NCBI GenBank assembly: GCA_021234155.1
Contig: JAJEKV010000303.1
Location: 248,001-312,000, forward strand
From: Isoetes taiwanensis
Lineage: Eukaryota; Streptophyta; Lycopodiopsida; Isoetales; Isoetaceae
Length of the DNA: 64,000 nt
Direction: 5' to 3'
Shown here: positions 10,244-22,059 of the stretch, piece by piece
How the letters are laid out: each line of letters opens with the position of its first letter
Numbering within the stretch: the first letter of the stretch is position 1
Translations under genes and position numbers: made by a program
Notes under the pieces: model-generated
The model's database searches: none
Seen by the model: only the letters and a program-made list of their open reading frames with translations
What the model was told of the DNA's origin: nothing

Positions 10244-11990
10244 ATGGACACCTCGGGACATCCCCAACCCAACTTCGAGAAAGAACGCACCCGGACTCGA
10301 GACGTACTGCTGACATGCCCACTTGGGAGGAGCATCAGCGGCCCATCGTGGGTAAGAGACCTAGACCAAGCGTTTGATCATGCCAAGGGAGAAGCCTCTT
10401 CTATGAAGAAGCAGGCTCGTGCAAAGGCTCAGCGGCAAGCTCGGCTCGGCCAAAGATAGATGAAGACCCAACTGCGGACCTGATTTCTGATTCCACAAGG
10501 ATGGCACACCGGTCATGCCATGAGAGGTGGAGACGCAACACATCACGATGGTTGAGGATCACACCACTCGAGATCTCACACCGCGAGTAAGAGCAACAAG
10601 CCTCCGTCCCCAAGTGCCAGAAGCTAACTGGCTCTAGTAAATCAACAGGTTGCAGTGCATTGAGACCCAAGTGCAATAATTGCTTGACAAGATTTCGCAT
10701 GTTGCGGTTTGAAAGGAGCGGGATAGACAGACTCTTTGGCCTCCCGGGCACAAATAGACACCATGTCTACGAGAGATGAAGTTATAATGAAGGACAAGGA
10801 GAGAATTGAGCGGGGAGATGGTTACCGATATCTCTTGTCTTCGACGGACATTGCGGATGTCATTGCCACCTGATGGGGCATTTGAGATAGCAACTAACGA
10901 AAGCGGTTGCTACAAAGAGGTCCTTGAGAACAGGTATTGACTGTCGAGATCACCTTAGCATCTAAGCAGATGATGTGATTGCCTCTAGGATACTGAGAGT
11001 TGGAGCAGCCGTTCTCTTGTTCAAGAGCAAGAGGCACACGAAGCCACGAGAAGCTAAAATCCAACAGGGAAAAGACTCCATGCCAATGCACATGAGGCCT
11101 TGCAAAATTGTGTATCTGAAGTTGGGCGCAGAAAACAGTTCCAGGAGCGCCGAGCTCTTGGGCTTCGAAGGTGGAGGCAATCTCGGACACCTCGGTTGCC
11201 ACCCATGCTCAAGCACCCATGCGAAGTCGGGCCTAGGTGTGCACCACGACGCCCTACTTCACCATTCCCTCCACGCCAGCAAAAGGGACCCTCCGTTTTC
11301 ATGGACCACCGGGACAACGGCCCGGTGCATCCCCAAAGAAACGTTGATCCACGGAGCTTAGTGAAGCATGACGGAGAGGTCATAATTTGGTGATTCGTGG
11401 GCACCGAAGAAGAGGGAGAGAATCTCATTCAATCACCTGATCACGGATCATCAATCGCATGACATTTGCCTAGGCCGTACACGTACTTTCGACGCCGGCC
11501 ATGGTGCTCGGCAATTACGCCTACGCGTATTGCGATGTATATGCAAGTACGGGATGCCATACCGCGGTCAAGCAATTGAAGGGAACATCCTTGTATGTGA
11601 CCGAGACCTCACCCAGCAACAAGAACAAAAGTCCCAAGCGTGGAGCTCACCCGTTCGAGGCATCCTCGCCAAGGAGGAGTGCCGGGACCTAGTTCGGAGG
11701 CAAGATGCATTTTTTCGCTAACTTAGAATGTTGCCGGACCCTCACAGCAGGCCATTCACATTTGCAGCCCCCACCTCCTCTGATCATGCTCCTCCACCGG
11801 GCCCGCCTCCAGCCCCACGCTGGCCGCCACCGCCACTACTCCTCGGGCCATATGCCACCCCAACTCTAATCGCTTCTCCTCGCCCCCAACCCCTACCGCT
11901 TCTCACTGCCCCAGATGACTTCATGCACACTCACGCTTCCCATTCTTCCCCACAACTCAACTGCATGCCTCTCGCTACTAACAAATAGGG
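10244..11990 (+). pseudogene. Family C LINE ORF1-like region
   Basis: The frame beginning at ATG 10244 reads MDTSGHPQPNFEKERTRTRD and ends in a basic stretch (KKQARAKAQRQARLGQR) at 10459. Protein-like fragments then continue in changing frames. A proline-rich segment (APPPGPPPAPRWPPPP, within 11728-11988) lies directly before the endonuclease. Position, basic character and low complexity fit a LINE ORF1 or the N-terminal extension of ORF2, but I see no RRM or CCHC motif. Composition is clearly more GC-rich than the surrounding AT-rich DNA. At least several frameshifts and stops are present. The assignment is mostly positional. Confidence 0.45.
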
Positions 11991-11991
11991 A

Positions 11992-12835
11992 ATGTGCCTT
12001 CCGGGTGGTCTCCGGAATTGTCGAGGTTTCCCATGGCAAAAGGGGATAGTCTCAACTCTGTTGTCGCAGAGATATGGATCTCATCTTCCTCATGGAGACA
12101 TGGGAGCACGCCAGACACAAAAGTTACCCGATCTTCTAGGCTATCAACATTTCTCAGTCTTCAATAGCCGTACGTGCAAGAGGAGACATGGAGGGGTTGC
12201 CTGTTATTAGGAGTCTTTGGCACTGTCGGTCTTCCCCGCACAAGATTGTGAACCAACCGGTACTTGTGGGTGCGAGTGCGTAATTGTAGTGGCAACCCTC
12301 TCTTCTTAACGCTTGCTACTTTCCCACATGCAGCTTAACTTTTTTACCATGCCCACTCGGATGTGGGCGGGCTAGCTCCATATGTCGATCTATATGATGA
12401 CATACAACAACATAGACGATTGGGTAGTGTGGTACTCCTTGTGGACTTCAATGCACGGCGGGAGTAGAGCAGCCCATGAGACTTGATCCTTTGGCAAAGG
12501 TGTGTTCAACCGCTGCCCGTGAGGCGTTCTTGCCCAATGAACATCGGATGATAGTTAGGTCCGCGTGCTTTGGCAAAGGTGATTTGCTTCTACTATGTTG
12601 TGTCTTTGACTTGGTAATTTGTAATGGCCCTGCACGGTGGCCTTCCTCCCCGTAAGTGCACTGCAGCATAAGAGAATCGGTGGAGGATCTAGTGTGGTGG
12701 ACTATCTATTAGTATTTGGCGAGGATGTACATTTGATCAACCACTTTGGTAGGAATGCAGGCGGTAGAGATGAGGAGGCCCACTTCGGATCACCTTCCAC
12801 TCTACTGCTAGGTTGGCTTGGCGGTCGCTAGAACC
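11992..12835 (+). pseudogene. Family C LINE apurinic-type endonuclease (EEP) remnant
   Basis: Fragments in three frames together trace an exonuclease-endonuclease-phosphatase domain, which in LINEs nicks target DNA to prime reverse transcription. Near 12070-12120 a frame reads DLIFLMETWEHAR, like the LxETW motif of LINE endonucleases. About 12640-12830 gives GGSSVVDYLL followed by HLINHFG, matching the GSxVVDYxL block. Shifted by one frame, TSDHLPLY (about 12780-12806) is the conserved SDHxPL catalytic-histidine motif. The domain order and size fit an EEP of about 220-250 residues. The frameshifts mean that no active enzyme is encoded. Confidence 0.7.
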
Positions 12836-13559
12836 CCCTTCTACGGCGGCTCTCCATACACCTCGCTATGATTGGATTATGAGCAAGCAAAGGATTATCT
12901 TGATATGCTCATAGATGACCTTCGTGAATTTTGCGTGGCCCCACGCTAAAGCAAAAGAAACGGGTCAGTGATTGAGCTCCTTGGTGAATGCTTTGTCGCA
13001 GAAAGATGTTTTGGGATAGCATGCCCAGAAGTATCCACAGAACTACAACATTCCCGTAACCGGTGGTTTGATCTTCGAGTGTAAGGAATACAAATGTCGG
13101 CTCCTTGATCACGAGATCTGCAATGCACCCACATGCCACCACACGAAGATCGTGCTTTCTTGAAGGCAAAGAAATCTCAAAGACATACATTGCATGTCAT
13201 CAAAGGGAAATGTTTTACATGTTGGAAAGCCATCGTGAGAACCTTTTTGGCGCCAAGGTTCTTCCAAAGCCGGCCTAGCCTAAGGGGAACATCACTAATG
13301 AGCAAGGGGAACAATACTTGCAAAGAACTCTATGATCCTCAAGGGACACGAGCACTCATACCCCGCAGAATGGTCAGGACATTAGAAATCACAGAGGATG
13401 ATGTTACCCGTGGTTCACGCGTTTGGCCAATGGGAAAGCAAATGACACGGATGGAATAAAAGTGAGAGTTGCTCAAGTGGGGGGGAGCCTATGGTACCGC
13501 CCCTAACCACTATGTGCAATAGAGCAAGCAGAAGGATTCCCCCCAAAGTGGACCACAAG

Positions 13560-14345
13560 CTGCGAGTTGTCCCCATTTACAAGGCGCGGAGATCCACATA
13601 GTCCAACCAATTACCGAACAATCATGGTCGGTTTGGTGTTTGCCAAACTGCTAATGGGCATTATTGAGAAAACAATTGACCAGGTGGGCGTAAACAGCAG
13701 TGTCGAAAGCTCTAAAGAACAACGGGGTTCGGACCGGGCATTCAACCATTGATCATATCTTCACATTGAGGACTTTGGTTGAGGATAGCGTAAAACCGTC
13801 GGCGGGACCTATATTGTTGCTTTGTTGACTTTCGCGAAGGCTTTGACACCGTGTGCTTTCGGGAAAAGTTATGGGAAAGATTCTGCGGCAACCTGGAGGT
13901 TCCCTGTGGATATGCAAAATGCAAGATATCTGTTGTTATGCGAGTTGTTCAGGCGATCGCGGATGACGGAACAACCATTCACTAGCGTGATTGGGGGTCC
14001 GCTTGTGGATGTCCTCTTTTTCCCAACATTGTTTGGTCTGTACATTGACCAGTTTGGAACATCGCTCATGGACAATGGGGGTGGCGGGACCCAACTTTGC
14101 ATCAGTCATCGGGCAACTCATCTATGCAGGCGATGTTGACCTCTTAACTCACACTCCGGAGGATATGCGGATCTCACCTAGATGCTCGATACATTACTCT
14201 TGACCACAAACATGCGTCAATCCGCCAAGACCAAGGTGGTCCTAATCTCATCCTCAAGGCCATCCAAGGCCCCGTCATTCACTTATCGAGGGCAACAAGT
14301 GGAGGTCACTCCCACCTACAAGTATCCGGGAGTGGAGTTTCCATC
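13560..14345 (+). pseudogene. Family C LINE reverse transcriptase remnant
   Basis: Consecutive frames trace the RT palm. They give GDPHSPTNYRTI (about 13590-13620), STIDHIFTLRTLVED (13740-13790), YCCFVDFREGFDTV (motif A, about 13810-13850), then LFGLYIDQF (14030-14056). The D-containing motif C is decayed to YAGDVDLL (14125-14150), so the second YADD residue is replaced. A VTPTYKYPGVEF block follows near 14308-14342. Family comparison inside the window gives CCFVDF and GCPLSPTLFGLYID at 54.7-55.0 kb on the minus strand. The RT makes cDNA at the nicked target in autonomous elements. This copy is dead. Confidence 0.75.
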
Positions 14346-15153
14346 TACACTATGCTAGGATACTTCCATAAGATTGGCGTGTAGCAGCAGGTGAAAGCGT
14401 TTTATGCAATGCGAGAACAATAACCACGTTGAGAATTATATGATTAGGGACATCGAGGCACATCATATTGTGGTATTGGTAGAGCTGATTCTGAGGGTTG
14501 AAGTCACTGGGGCCCGGTGGTGTCCTTGCTACTTGGGCGACTTAGAACAAAAGTGCGAGAAGGCCTTCTTAGTACGGGCACTTTCGAAGTGAAATCCACG
14601 GTCCCATATCAAATTTTGTTGCGAGCGGGTTTCTGCCGCCGAAGCTGCCCCTTGATAGACACATCGTCTATTTCGGAAGGTGGTAAATATGGATGATGAT
14701 CGTCACCGCGACTTGGCTTATCACGTTAGCAATGGGACCCAACGACTCAAGAATTGTTGGAAGGATAAAAGAGTGCAATGGCTAACTAGATGGAATGTCG
14801 AGAGCACATGTGCATCCAGTAGAAACAGAGGCGGATCGCGGCGACTGAGATGTTACCTTGATGCTTGTTTCTCCGGCAAGCTTTGGGATTCCGGGGCCAC
14901 GGAGCAAGTCAAAACAACACATTACAAGCAACACATAAATCCCACATTAGAACGAGGCCTACAACGCTACCTACGTTCACATGCGCCCATGAAAAGCGCA
15001 TGCATATCGCCTCCATGCATACGAGGGTGCCCACCATCTCAGGATCGAGATAGGTCGATGGATTGGGAGCCATGCGGGATAGGGTTTGTCGATCTTTGCC
15101 CGGGTGAGCCGTTGAGGATGAGTGTCACACTTTCGGAAGCTTTCGGCATATGA
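14346..15153 (+). pseudogene. Family C LINE ORF2 C-terminal region
   Basis: The longest frame (14680-15153) includes DLAYHVSNGTQRLKNCWKDK, then HYKQHINPTLERGLQRYLRS, HAPMK and TLSEAF. In the minus-strand copy near 53.3 kb this region ends with a Cys/His knuckle (CQTGAIEDESHTFQSCPDSS). Here only its eroded remains are seen before the 3' tail at 15288. The knuckle may help bind the element's own RNA, as inferred for other LINEs. It lies downstream of the RT remnant in the same orientation, completing the element order. Confidence 0.7.
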
Positions 15154-15284
15154 TCGGTATTCTCGATTCATTGGACCACGACTTTAGTGCGCTCATTCGG
15201 ATCATACATTCGGGAAGTCTTGGACTTGAGGGGGCTGGATATGCCTCGATCAATCATTTAATCGTTATCGCTATCTTATTCTCA

Positions 15285-15437
15285 GCCCGCAGTTTTCCCT
15301 CGAAAACCTTTCGAGTGGGGTTTTTTAATCAGAGGCGATGAAAATGGCTAGGCTTTTTATTATTGGAACCCATAGGCCGATTGGTTCTCGTGGGACGATA
15401 AAAACAATTCTATTCTATTCTATTCTATTCTATTATT
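15285..15437 (+). mobile_element. Family C LINE 3' tail with (TTCTA)n end
   Basis: The tail carries the hairpin region (CCCTCGAAAACC and GTGGGGTTTTTTAATC), then GGAACCCATAGGCCGATTGG and GTGGGACGATAAAAACAA. It ends in about six TTCTA repeats (15408-15436). It sits directly after the coding remnant, so it anchors the other isolated tails to family C. The microsatellite differs from the CCTT tail at 8.2 kb. Confidence 0.8.
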
Positions 15438-16950
15438 CCAGAAAACTTTACATCCATCATTGTAAAAAAATATTTCTATCCCATGTCAACAAGCTGACTT
15501 ACAGAAATTAGATTCTCAATTAACCCAGGCATATAAAGTACAATTTTAACATCTACTCTTATTCCCTCTAAATGAAACAATTAAAAAAGACTATTGCATT
15601 TAACGTCTTGCAAATTTCAATTACGAGCACTATTTGTATTGGATGTTTCCCTTTAGCTACAATTTGAATATGCTTGAGTCTCCTACTACCAATCTTTCTG
15701 CTCCCCAATCAACTATAAAATCATTGCCTTTATTAGTCTCACAAGTTTTCTTCTCAATTATAGACAAGACATTTATATACTTTACCTCATCTTCTTTGAT
15801 TTGATTGTCTCCTCCGATGTGCTCTTGAGTCACATTTATTCTACAACATTTCTTTCTTATACCCCCTCCCCCCTTTGCAGAGAAAGAAAGTCTCTATATT
15901 CATCAAATAGGAAAAATTACATCAAAAGATCCCTCTTGGATCAGATAAATAATATAACACAACAGATTCCACATGGATCAAATATCATAACTGAACGTTC
16001 GTAGCCTTAGTCAACATTTTCTTCTTTCTACGTAATACTATAGGATTAAAATCAATGTCTTCCCACCTAGCAAGAAAACTACATGAGTTAAGATTGACCT
16101 TTCAAAACTGCAGTTGAATCCTTGAATGCAAGAAAACTCCTTGCAAATAATAATAATAATAATGGGTTTTAATAGAGATGGGAGAAAAAGAGATATAAAG
16201 TAAATTGAGCAATCTGCTTTGCTGAACAAAGGAGCTGCCACTGCTCCTTAAATTTGACCAAAGATGTAGGTAGATCAACCAATACTCAGAAACCATCAGG
16301 TGTGTTGCATTGGCATTATCGTGAATATTTAGCAGTTAGCCTGAAATCGGGTAGACACACAACCCAATAACTAGACATCTTTTCTCAAGAATTAGACTCC
16401 AGATATATAAGCATCATCTCACTTATAAGATCCCTAGCTGCAATCTCTGAACAATTCCAGATAGTGATGGTGAATATAGAGATAAAAATCAAACTACCAT
16501 GTTCTTTTTCAAGGAAACATATCCATATCATTCTGCTCTAGCAAGAAAGGGCCAAAGGGAGGAAATCTAACCTTATTTAATGAACTTAGAATAAGAGAGG
16601 TTGCAAGAAATAAATAGGACATGAAGCTCCTTTTTTCAAAGGTTATGCACAACTTTACTCCACCTTGTAGGAACTTGTGCCTTCCGGCGTGCTCTTACAT
16701 CAAAGAAGAATACAAGAATGCTCTTGCAAGATCTTCTTTGCTTGTAAAAATTATAGTGCATGAGGCACTAGAGTCGAAAGACCGTGTCAGTGGATTACCC
16801 TAACAAAAAAACAGCAAAAAACTCTAGCCAACTCTGAAAAGCTTCAAAAAATGGAAAAACTAGCATTTTAAAAACCTACAGATTCGAAAACAACAGCAAA
16901 GAACTCTGGATAGCCTCTGTAGGAGTCGAATTGCCACAAGAAGGATTGCA
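15438..16950. other. No gene recognised
   Basis: This is AT-rich DNA with only short frames. A TAA repeat lies at about 16146-16161. I see no protein domain, RNA gene or transposon end here. Confidence 0.5.
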
Positions 16951-16954
16951 ACAG

Positions 16955-17275
16955 TGCCCAATTGGGAGAAAAGGAGGGTGGCCTCTCTTCTTCCATGCTA
17001 CCCTGGCCACAGGCGGAAGAATGTGCACCTAGAACCATCTCGGCCAGTGTTCGATACCTCTTCCCCTTGTGGCAAACCCTGCTCTATTTTCTCTTGTACC
17101 TCTTTCTCGTCTTTTTGGACTGGGGCATACTGCTGTCAAGTGGCCTTTTCCACCACACATGAAACAACTATTATTCGTCTCTCGGTTTATGCATTCCCAT
17201 CAGATGTCCTAATTTGTAACATTTATAGCAAGGGCCTACCTTAGTTTTGTTCTTGTCATTTTGTTGCGCTCGAAT
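16955..17275 (-). pseudogene. Retroelement gag-like fragment with CCHC zinc knuckles
   Basis: The minus strand encodes, across a stop or small shift, CYKCYKLGHLMGMH (a first knuckle whose last Cys is His) and then CFMCGGKGHLTAVC (about 17128-17169). The second is a perfect C-x2-C-x4-H-x4-C zinc knuckle. A basic, Arg-rich stretch follows (KRRERGTRENRAGF). Paired CCHC knuckles with a basic tail are typical of the nucleic-acid-binding gag or ORF1 proteins of plant retroelements. No protease, RT or integrase is visible nearby. The fragment is cut on its 5' side by a SINE-tail insertion at 17260-17392. Confidence 0.6.
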
Positions 17276-17414
17276 CTATCTTTTATTACCTGGCTACAGA
17301 ATCTCTACTGCATCTTCTCTCTACTGCCTAGTGGTGTGACATTAAAATACCATCCATCCACCATCCGTCCGTCTGATTTATCGATTTTTTTGCCTTTAGT
17401 TTTGTTCTTATCAT
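17239..17414 (+). mobile_element. 5'-truncated SINE insertion with target-site duplication
   Basis: A 133 bp insert (17260-17392) ends in TGCCTAGTGGTGTGAC and ATTAAAATACCATCCATCC, the SINE tail also seen at 27.06-27.13 kb. It is bracketed by CCTTAGTTTTGTTCTTGTCA (from 17239) and CCTTTAGTTTTGTTCTTATC (from 17393). This ~20 bp duplication carries one indel and one mismatch. The insert interrupts the zinc-knuckle remnant. The tRNA head is missing. Confidence 0.65.
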
Positions 17415-18160
17415 GCTCTCAATCTCATCTCTGGATTTTGCCACTTTGCTATATGGCAGTAAGTCGTGGTGGTGTCAAGCAAGTATTGAGCCATGTAACT
17501 CGATAGAACCTATACTAGGACCCTGCATCAAGTATACACTAAGACCTGCATTATACTAGAGATGAGGCTAGACATGAATTGCTCAACATTTTAGGTGAGC
17601 GTCTCGCCGGATGCATCTATTATCTTGAAGCCGAAATCCAAGAAGCCTTTGCTTTAGCAGGGTCGGATTTGTACAAGCATTGAGAAAGCAGGGTCGAATT
17701 TGGGAAGGATTGAAGAAAAAAGGGAGAAGCAGGGGTTGTTTGCCGGAACCGTGGCTATTGTAGCGTAATACTCTAGGATGCTATGCAAAAGCAGTGGTTG
17801 TGGCTGCTTATCACCGTAATATTCTAAGATGTTATGGAAAGGGAGCAAAAAACTTGGGCGTGTGAACTGTTATTAGGTGGTAACAACACTCTGATTAACG
17901 GATGAGATTAGATCTCAGCCTGTAAACGTTGTAAACCTGAGGACCAGGGCGTTAACCCTTCTAAATGGGGTGACTTATTTATAGTTCCTAAAGTAACATT
18001 TAAATTTAAATAAAACATAAAAACATTTATATGGGCCGTTATCAGCCAGGAGGGGAACTAAAACCTGGAGGTTTAACGCGGCCAAGAAAGCATGGTTGGT
18101 TAACCCGCAAAAACCCATAACTGAACCCTCTCCCCTTCTCATTAACTGTTTAATCCCCCC
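17415..18160. other. No gene; short local repeats upstream of the C2 gene
   Basis: Diverged short duplicates around GCGTAATACTCTAGGATGCTATG and CCGTAATATTCTAAGATG lie at about 17762-17840. TTATTTATAG at about 17970 could be a TATA-like element for the gene at 18404, and the pyrimidine-rich stretch around 18128-18200 could be its leader. Neither is proven. Confidence 0.35.
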
Positions 18161-18403
18161 CTTAAATGCCCCCCATAATCTCTCCGCCACAAGGGAGCTC
18201 TGCTCCGATCCCCAAATCCGGCTCCCAGATCTTCCATTTCATAGCCGCCCGCCCACTTCAAATTCTGGGCAGATCGGATTTTGCATCAGTACCCATCAAT
18301 TGGGGCATTTTTGAACAATCCCGGCGCCCAAATTGCTCAAAAATCTTCCCCTTGCAGCAATTCAGCCCTCAAATTCTCGGTTTTAATCCTGCAGCTGCAG
18401 TGG

Positions 18404-18853
18404 ATGGGGAAGGAAATGGATGATGCGAAGCAGAGGCCGTTGGAATTGAGCATAATGTCTGCGCAGGGCCTGAAGAATGTGAAGAAATTTGGGAAGATGA
18501 AGACGTACGCAGTGGCCTGGGTAAACAGGGGCAGAAAAGCGAGCACCCATGTGGACGAAGAGGGGGGTACAAATCCGACATGGAATGATAAAATTACACT
18601 GTCAATTGATGCGGATTTGCTCTGCGAAGAAATGGCAGCCCTTACAGTCGATATCTATAGCAGAGGCGCTATCCGGGATACCAAAATTGGCAGCGTTCGA
18701 ATTCTTCTCGCCGATGCTATCCGAGAGGTGCAGAGCCGAAAATCCTTTGCCTGTGTTGCTTTCTTAATCCGGCGCCCTTCTGGCCGCCCTCAAGGTATTC
18801 TTAATGTCTGCATCCCTCCTTCCGGCCTCTACCCAACGAATTTTGACCCCTAA
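18404..18853 (+). CDS. SRC2-like C2-domain protein
   Basis: This 149-residue protein is one C2 domain of the plant SRC2/BAP type. These are small phospholipid-binding proteins linked to stress and membrane responses. Residues 12-20 (RPLELSIMS), 21-33 (AQGLKNVKKFGKM), 53-61 (EGGTNPTWN) and 123-132 (RRPSGRPQGI) match family landmarks: a hydrophobic first strand, the FGKM loop, GGTNPxWN, and the RRPSGxPxG end. The usual Asp after GKM is absent (GKMKTYA instead of GKMDxY), so calcium binding is doubtful. The frame is open upstream to 18281. I prefer ATG 18404 because homology begins soon after it. Single-exon, no internal stop, locally higher GC. The protein stops soon after the C2 domain, whereas many SRC2 proteins carry a longer tail. 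No clear partner genes are nearby. Confidence 0.85.
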   Translation: MGKEMDDAKQRPLELSIMSAQGLKNVKKFGKMKTYAVAWVNRGRKASTHVDEEGGTNPTWNDKITLSIDADLLCEEMAALTVDIYSRGAIRDTKIGSVRILLADAIREVQSRKSFACVAFLIRRPSGRPQGILNVCIPPSGLYPTNFDP

Positions 18854-21511
18854 TTTGATGATTGTAGCACTGATTTTTGTGAATATACATTTTTCTTCTA
18901 CCTCATTCCGCCCACTGGGTTTATAGCTTGCTGCATTGCGTTTTTTCTTCTTTTGATTCCGGTGGTGGTATTGTTGATGTTTGCATTGTGAATTAAGATC
19001 TTCCTTCTTCCTTCGCCGGTTTGAACAAGGATTTGAATACTTGCCTTTCGATCCAAAATTGAACGCGGGTTTGAATACTTGCGTTCCGATCCAAAAATGT
19101 ACTTTGGAACAGAATTTGAATTTTGTATTTGCATTTATTGTCCGGATATATAGCTTGATACAGTATTAATTTCCATGCACACTTTTAAAACATATAAAAA
19201 TTTTCACGTTTGTTGTCTCTTAGTTAGTTATTAAAAACTTTTTCTTTTTATGCATCTACAATTTAACAACTACTCTCCTATAAATATAAAATGTGTCAAT
19301 CTATAATGTTTTAACAATACAGAAATTTATCGCGGCAGAACATTTCTTTTATTCGACTCGACACAATTGAATGTAAAAGACACTCGGTGGGAAAGAAGAA
19401 ATAGTGCAAAATGTAGCCATTGCAAAAGAAAGTTTGTGCTGGTTTAGAACTTTGTTTGAGAGACCCAGTATTCGACGTTGTGGTCATGTTCTTTATGGTG
19501 CATGATTATCTTGTGCCACGTTCTATATTAGGCTAGGGCGTAATGTATAAGAATTTGAGAAACCTAACCAGTGACCTGTCAAAGAAACCCCGCCGCATGC
19601 TCTTAATAACAAATATCTTAAGCACAGTAATGCTTCTAGAATGCATAACAAAAGTATTAATTGTTATATTGCACAATTGAAACAAATTAAAAATTCTTGA
19701 CAACATAAAAAATGCTTTTTTTGCAACATCCAATCAAATCTTACACATGCCACAATTAGATTCTAGCTACCATATTTAGTTTACGAAAAATGTTCCATTT
19801 TTTGGCACCTCCCGTGGCAAGTTTTTAATGTGTGGCACATAATCAATGACTATCATTTAGGACTATTTGACAACTTTGGGCAAACAAAATATATTTTCAA
19901 AATTGTCATCAGATTCTTTGTATTTGATCAGATCAATTATAAAAAGCATATATTTGAATACTGAAATATCGATTGATAACCATCAATAAAAGCTTTAGAA
20001 TAAACCATCTATTAGGTAGTAGCCAGCAATTACACAGACAACATATTTGCACCATTTTTTTATTTATTGAAGAAGCCCCCTTTAACAGCTTTTATCCGAT
20101 ATCTTTCACCTGAGAGAACTTCAATGGCACCAATGGGGCACATAGAAAGAACCACAGGTTCCAAGAAATAAAAATGAACAAAGAACGAAGTAGTAGTAAA
20201 TAAAAGGACCAAAGCATCAGAGCAATTTTAAAGCTTCAACTACAATGCCTGACCAAAACCTTGCAATTTTATTGCTAGAAATCATTAGCTTCATTGCGAA
20301 ATTCAATTTGCAAGAATCGTAAATGCTTTGGCAGACTATATTTTCAACAACTTTTTAGGAAGCTTCAAAAAACACAAATATCTATTCCTGATTGTTCCTG
20401 CTTCTACAACCGGAGAAGAAAATGATGTTATTCAAATGTCTCAAACTTGATGTTTAGCATAACTTAAATTTTTGCATTTAGAACTTGTACAAACTGGTCA
20501 CGGTTTCTTTAAACATCCTATTGTTGCTCACTTCTTTATAGAAATGAAAAATGTTGAAGGCTTAATGGATCCATCCAGGGCAAAGTGTATGTTACAAAGT
20601 AGGTGTGGAAGATCCTCCTTTAATCAGTCTAGCTAGTCAGACTATTACAGATTCTTTCCTTCTGACAATATTATCATGTACTAAAAATGGATCTCAAATT
20701 TTTGTTGTTATCTTGATTGCCTAGTTTGGCAAGATCTTCGGGACATTGATATGGCACTAGCTTGGGGGCGTGGCTCAGAGGAATGATTTAGAGGAGACAA
20801 ACATGAGGCAAGGGCTTTTAGATAAATATTTTGATTGACTGTTTAACCTTCGCGGCTTTAAATTATAACTTATACAAGAAGGGAACCATTGAAATGTTAA
20901 TTGTTTTAAAAGGAAATATTGATATCTTAAAAAAAAACTAGTAAACAACGAAACTGTTAAAAATTAAATACAAAGTAGAAAAAGCAAAGAACGGCTGCCC
21001 GGAAATAGCTCCTGGGCCAACGTAGCTGGTCGGATGGCAGAGAAGGGTGCCGAATTTGGGCCAAAAGGTAAGGGAAACCCCCGATTTAGATTTGTAGCAC
21101 CTTTTTAGAATAGGAATCGATCTGGAGAAATAGGAGAAACTGGAAGTGTTCGCTAGTGGTAGACAGTATACTCGCCCAAGCCTGCTGTAAAATTGCTTTT
21201 AATCTGTTGATTGAATGTTCCCGTGAATCAGAGGCTATCAGGTTGGTTGGCGAGACTCTTTAATTGGGAAGAATTTGAGCCAGACTTGTCGTGTTTGCAA
21301 ATCGAGAGGTTGGGTGGAAAAAGTCGTCTTAGGAAGAATTTGATCCGAGTTCTAGATCATTTTGATTAAGTGTTAAAGCGGTTTTTGCAGGCGAGAAAAA
21401 GACCGTTTGTATCGACACATTTTTTTTTTCTTGAAATGGCATTTGGATTGCAAGTAAGTAAGGGCCTATCACTGAGTTTTATGATGAATATTAAAAGGGT
21501 TGGTAGAGCTC
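18854..21511. other. Intergenic; no gene recognised
   Basis: Just after the C2 gene, a ~50 bp direct repeat (GGTTTGAA..., TTGAATACTTGC, then CGATCCAAAA) occurs at about 19018-19056 and 19069-19097. The rest is AT-rich with short frames only. I see no RNA gene or transposon protein. Confidence 0.5.
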
Positions 21512-22059
21512 CATTAGGGTTTTTTTGAGATTAAAAAAGGGCCTTCAAAACATGCCATCTAAGCCAAATGAAGATAAATGAACTACCAATCAGAAATCGA
21601 GCTGGTGGGTCCGGGGCCAAAAAAGCATTATAACTAACTCAATTGGATCACATTTTCTAGCATAACTATTGATAGAAAAGTCAAATGAGCTCTCGTTTAG
21701 TGCAATAGATAGATCTCGTTGAGATCTTTCCAACCTTAGGTGCTTTGCACATATTTTAACCACTTATGATTTTCAAAACTCCAAAAAATGTGGTTTTTAC
21801 CATTTTTTACTATCCTACGGGGCTAAAAGATATGCAAACCACCCAAGGTTGGAAAGATCTCAATGAGATCTATCTATTGCACCAAGCAAGAGCTCATTTG
21901 GACTTTCCTATCAACACTTATGCTAGAAAATGTGATCCAGTGAGTTAGTTATAATTTTTGGTCGACCGGATTACCGCCTCGCTTTTCCGATTGGTAGTCT
22001 ATATAACTTAATCGCCAGTTCTTAGAAGGCCCTTTTATGATCTCAAAAAATCCCTAATG
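21512..22059. mobile_element. 548 bp foldback element (long inverted repeat)
   Basis: The left arm starts CATTAGGGTTTTTTTGAGAT and the right arm ends ATCTCAAAAAATCCCTAATG. Inverted matching continues through AAGGGCCTTC/GAAGGCCCTT, TCACATTTTCTAGCATAA and CTCATTTGACTTT-type blocks, and GATCTTTCCAACCTT. It fades at the centre near 21790. Arms are about 240-270 bp and roughly 85-90% matched by eye. There is no coding capacity. The long terminal arms suit a foldback or MULE-type MITE, but I found no clean target-site duplication, so the superfamily is open. The transcript would form a long double-stranded RNA. Confidence 0.85.

Noticed and set aside
10361-11428. Several minus-strand frames of 60-124 codons
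   Set aside because: They are antisense shadows of GC-rich family C plus-strand sequence.
18281-18403. An upstream start extending the C2 protein by 41 residues
   Set aside because: The extension has no homology to the family, and the C2 fold begins about a dozen residues after ATG 18404.
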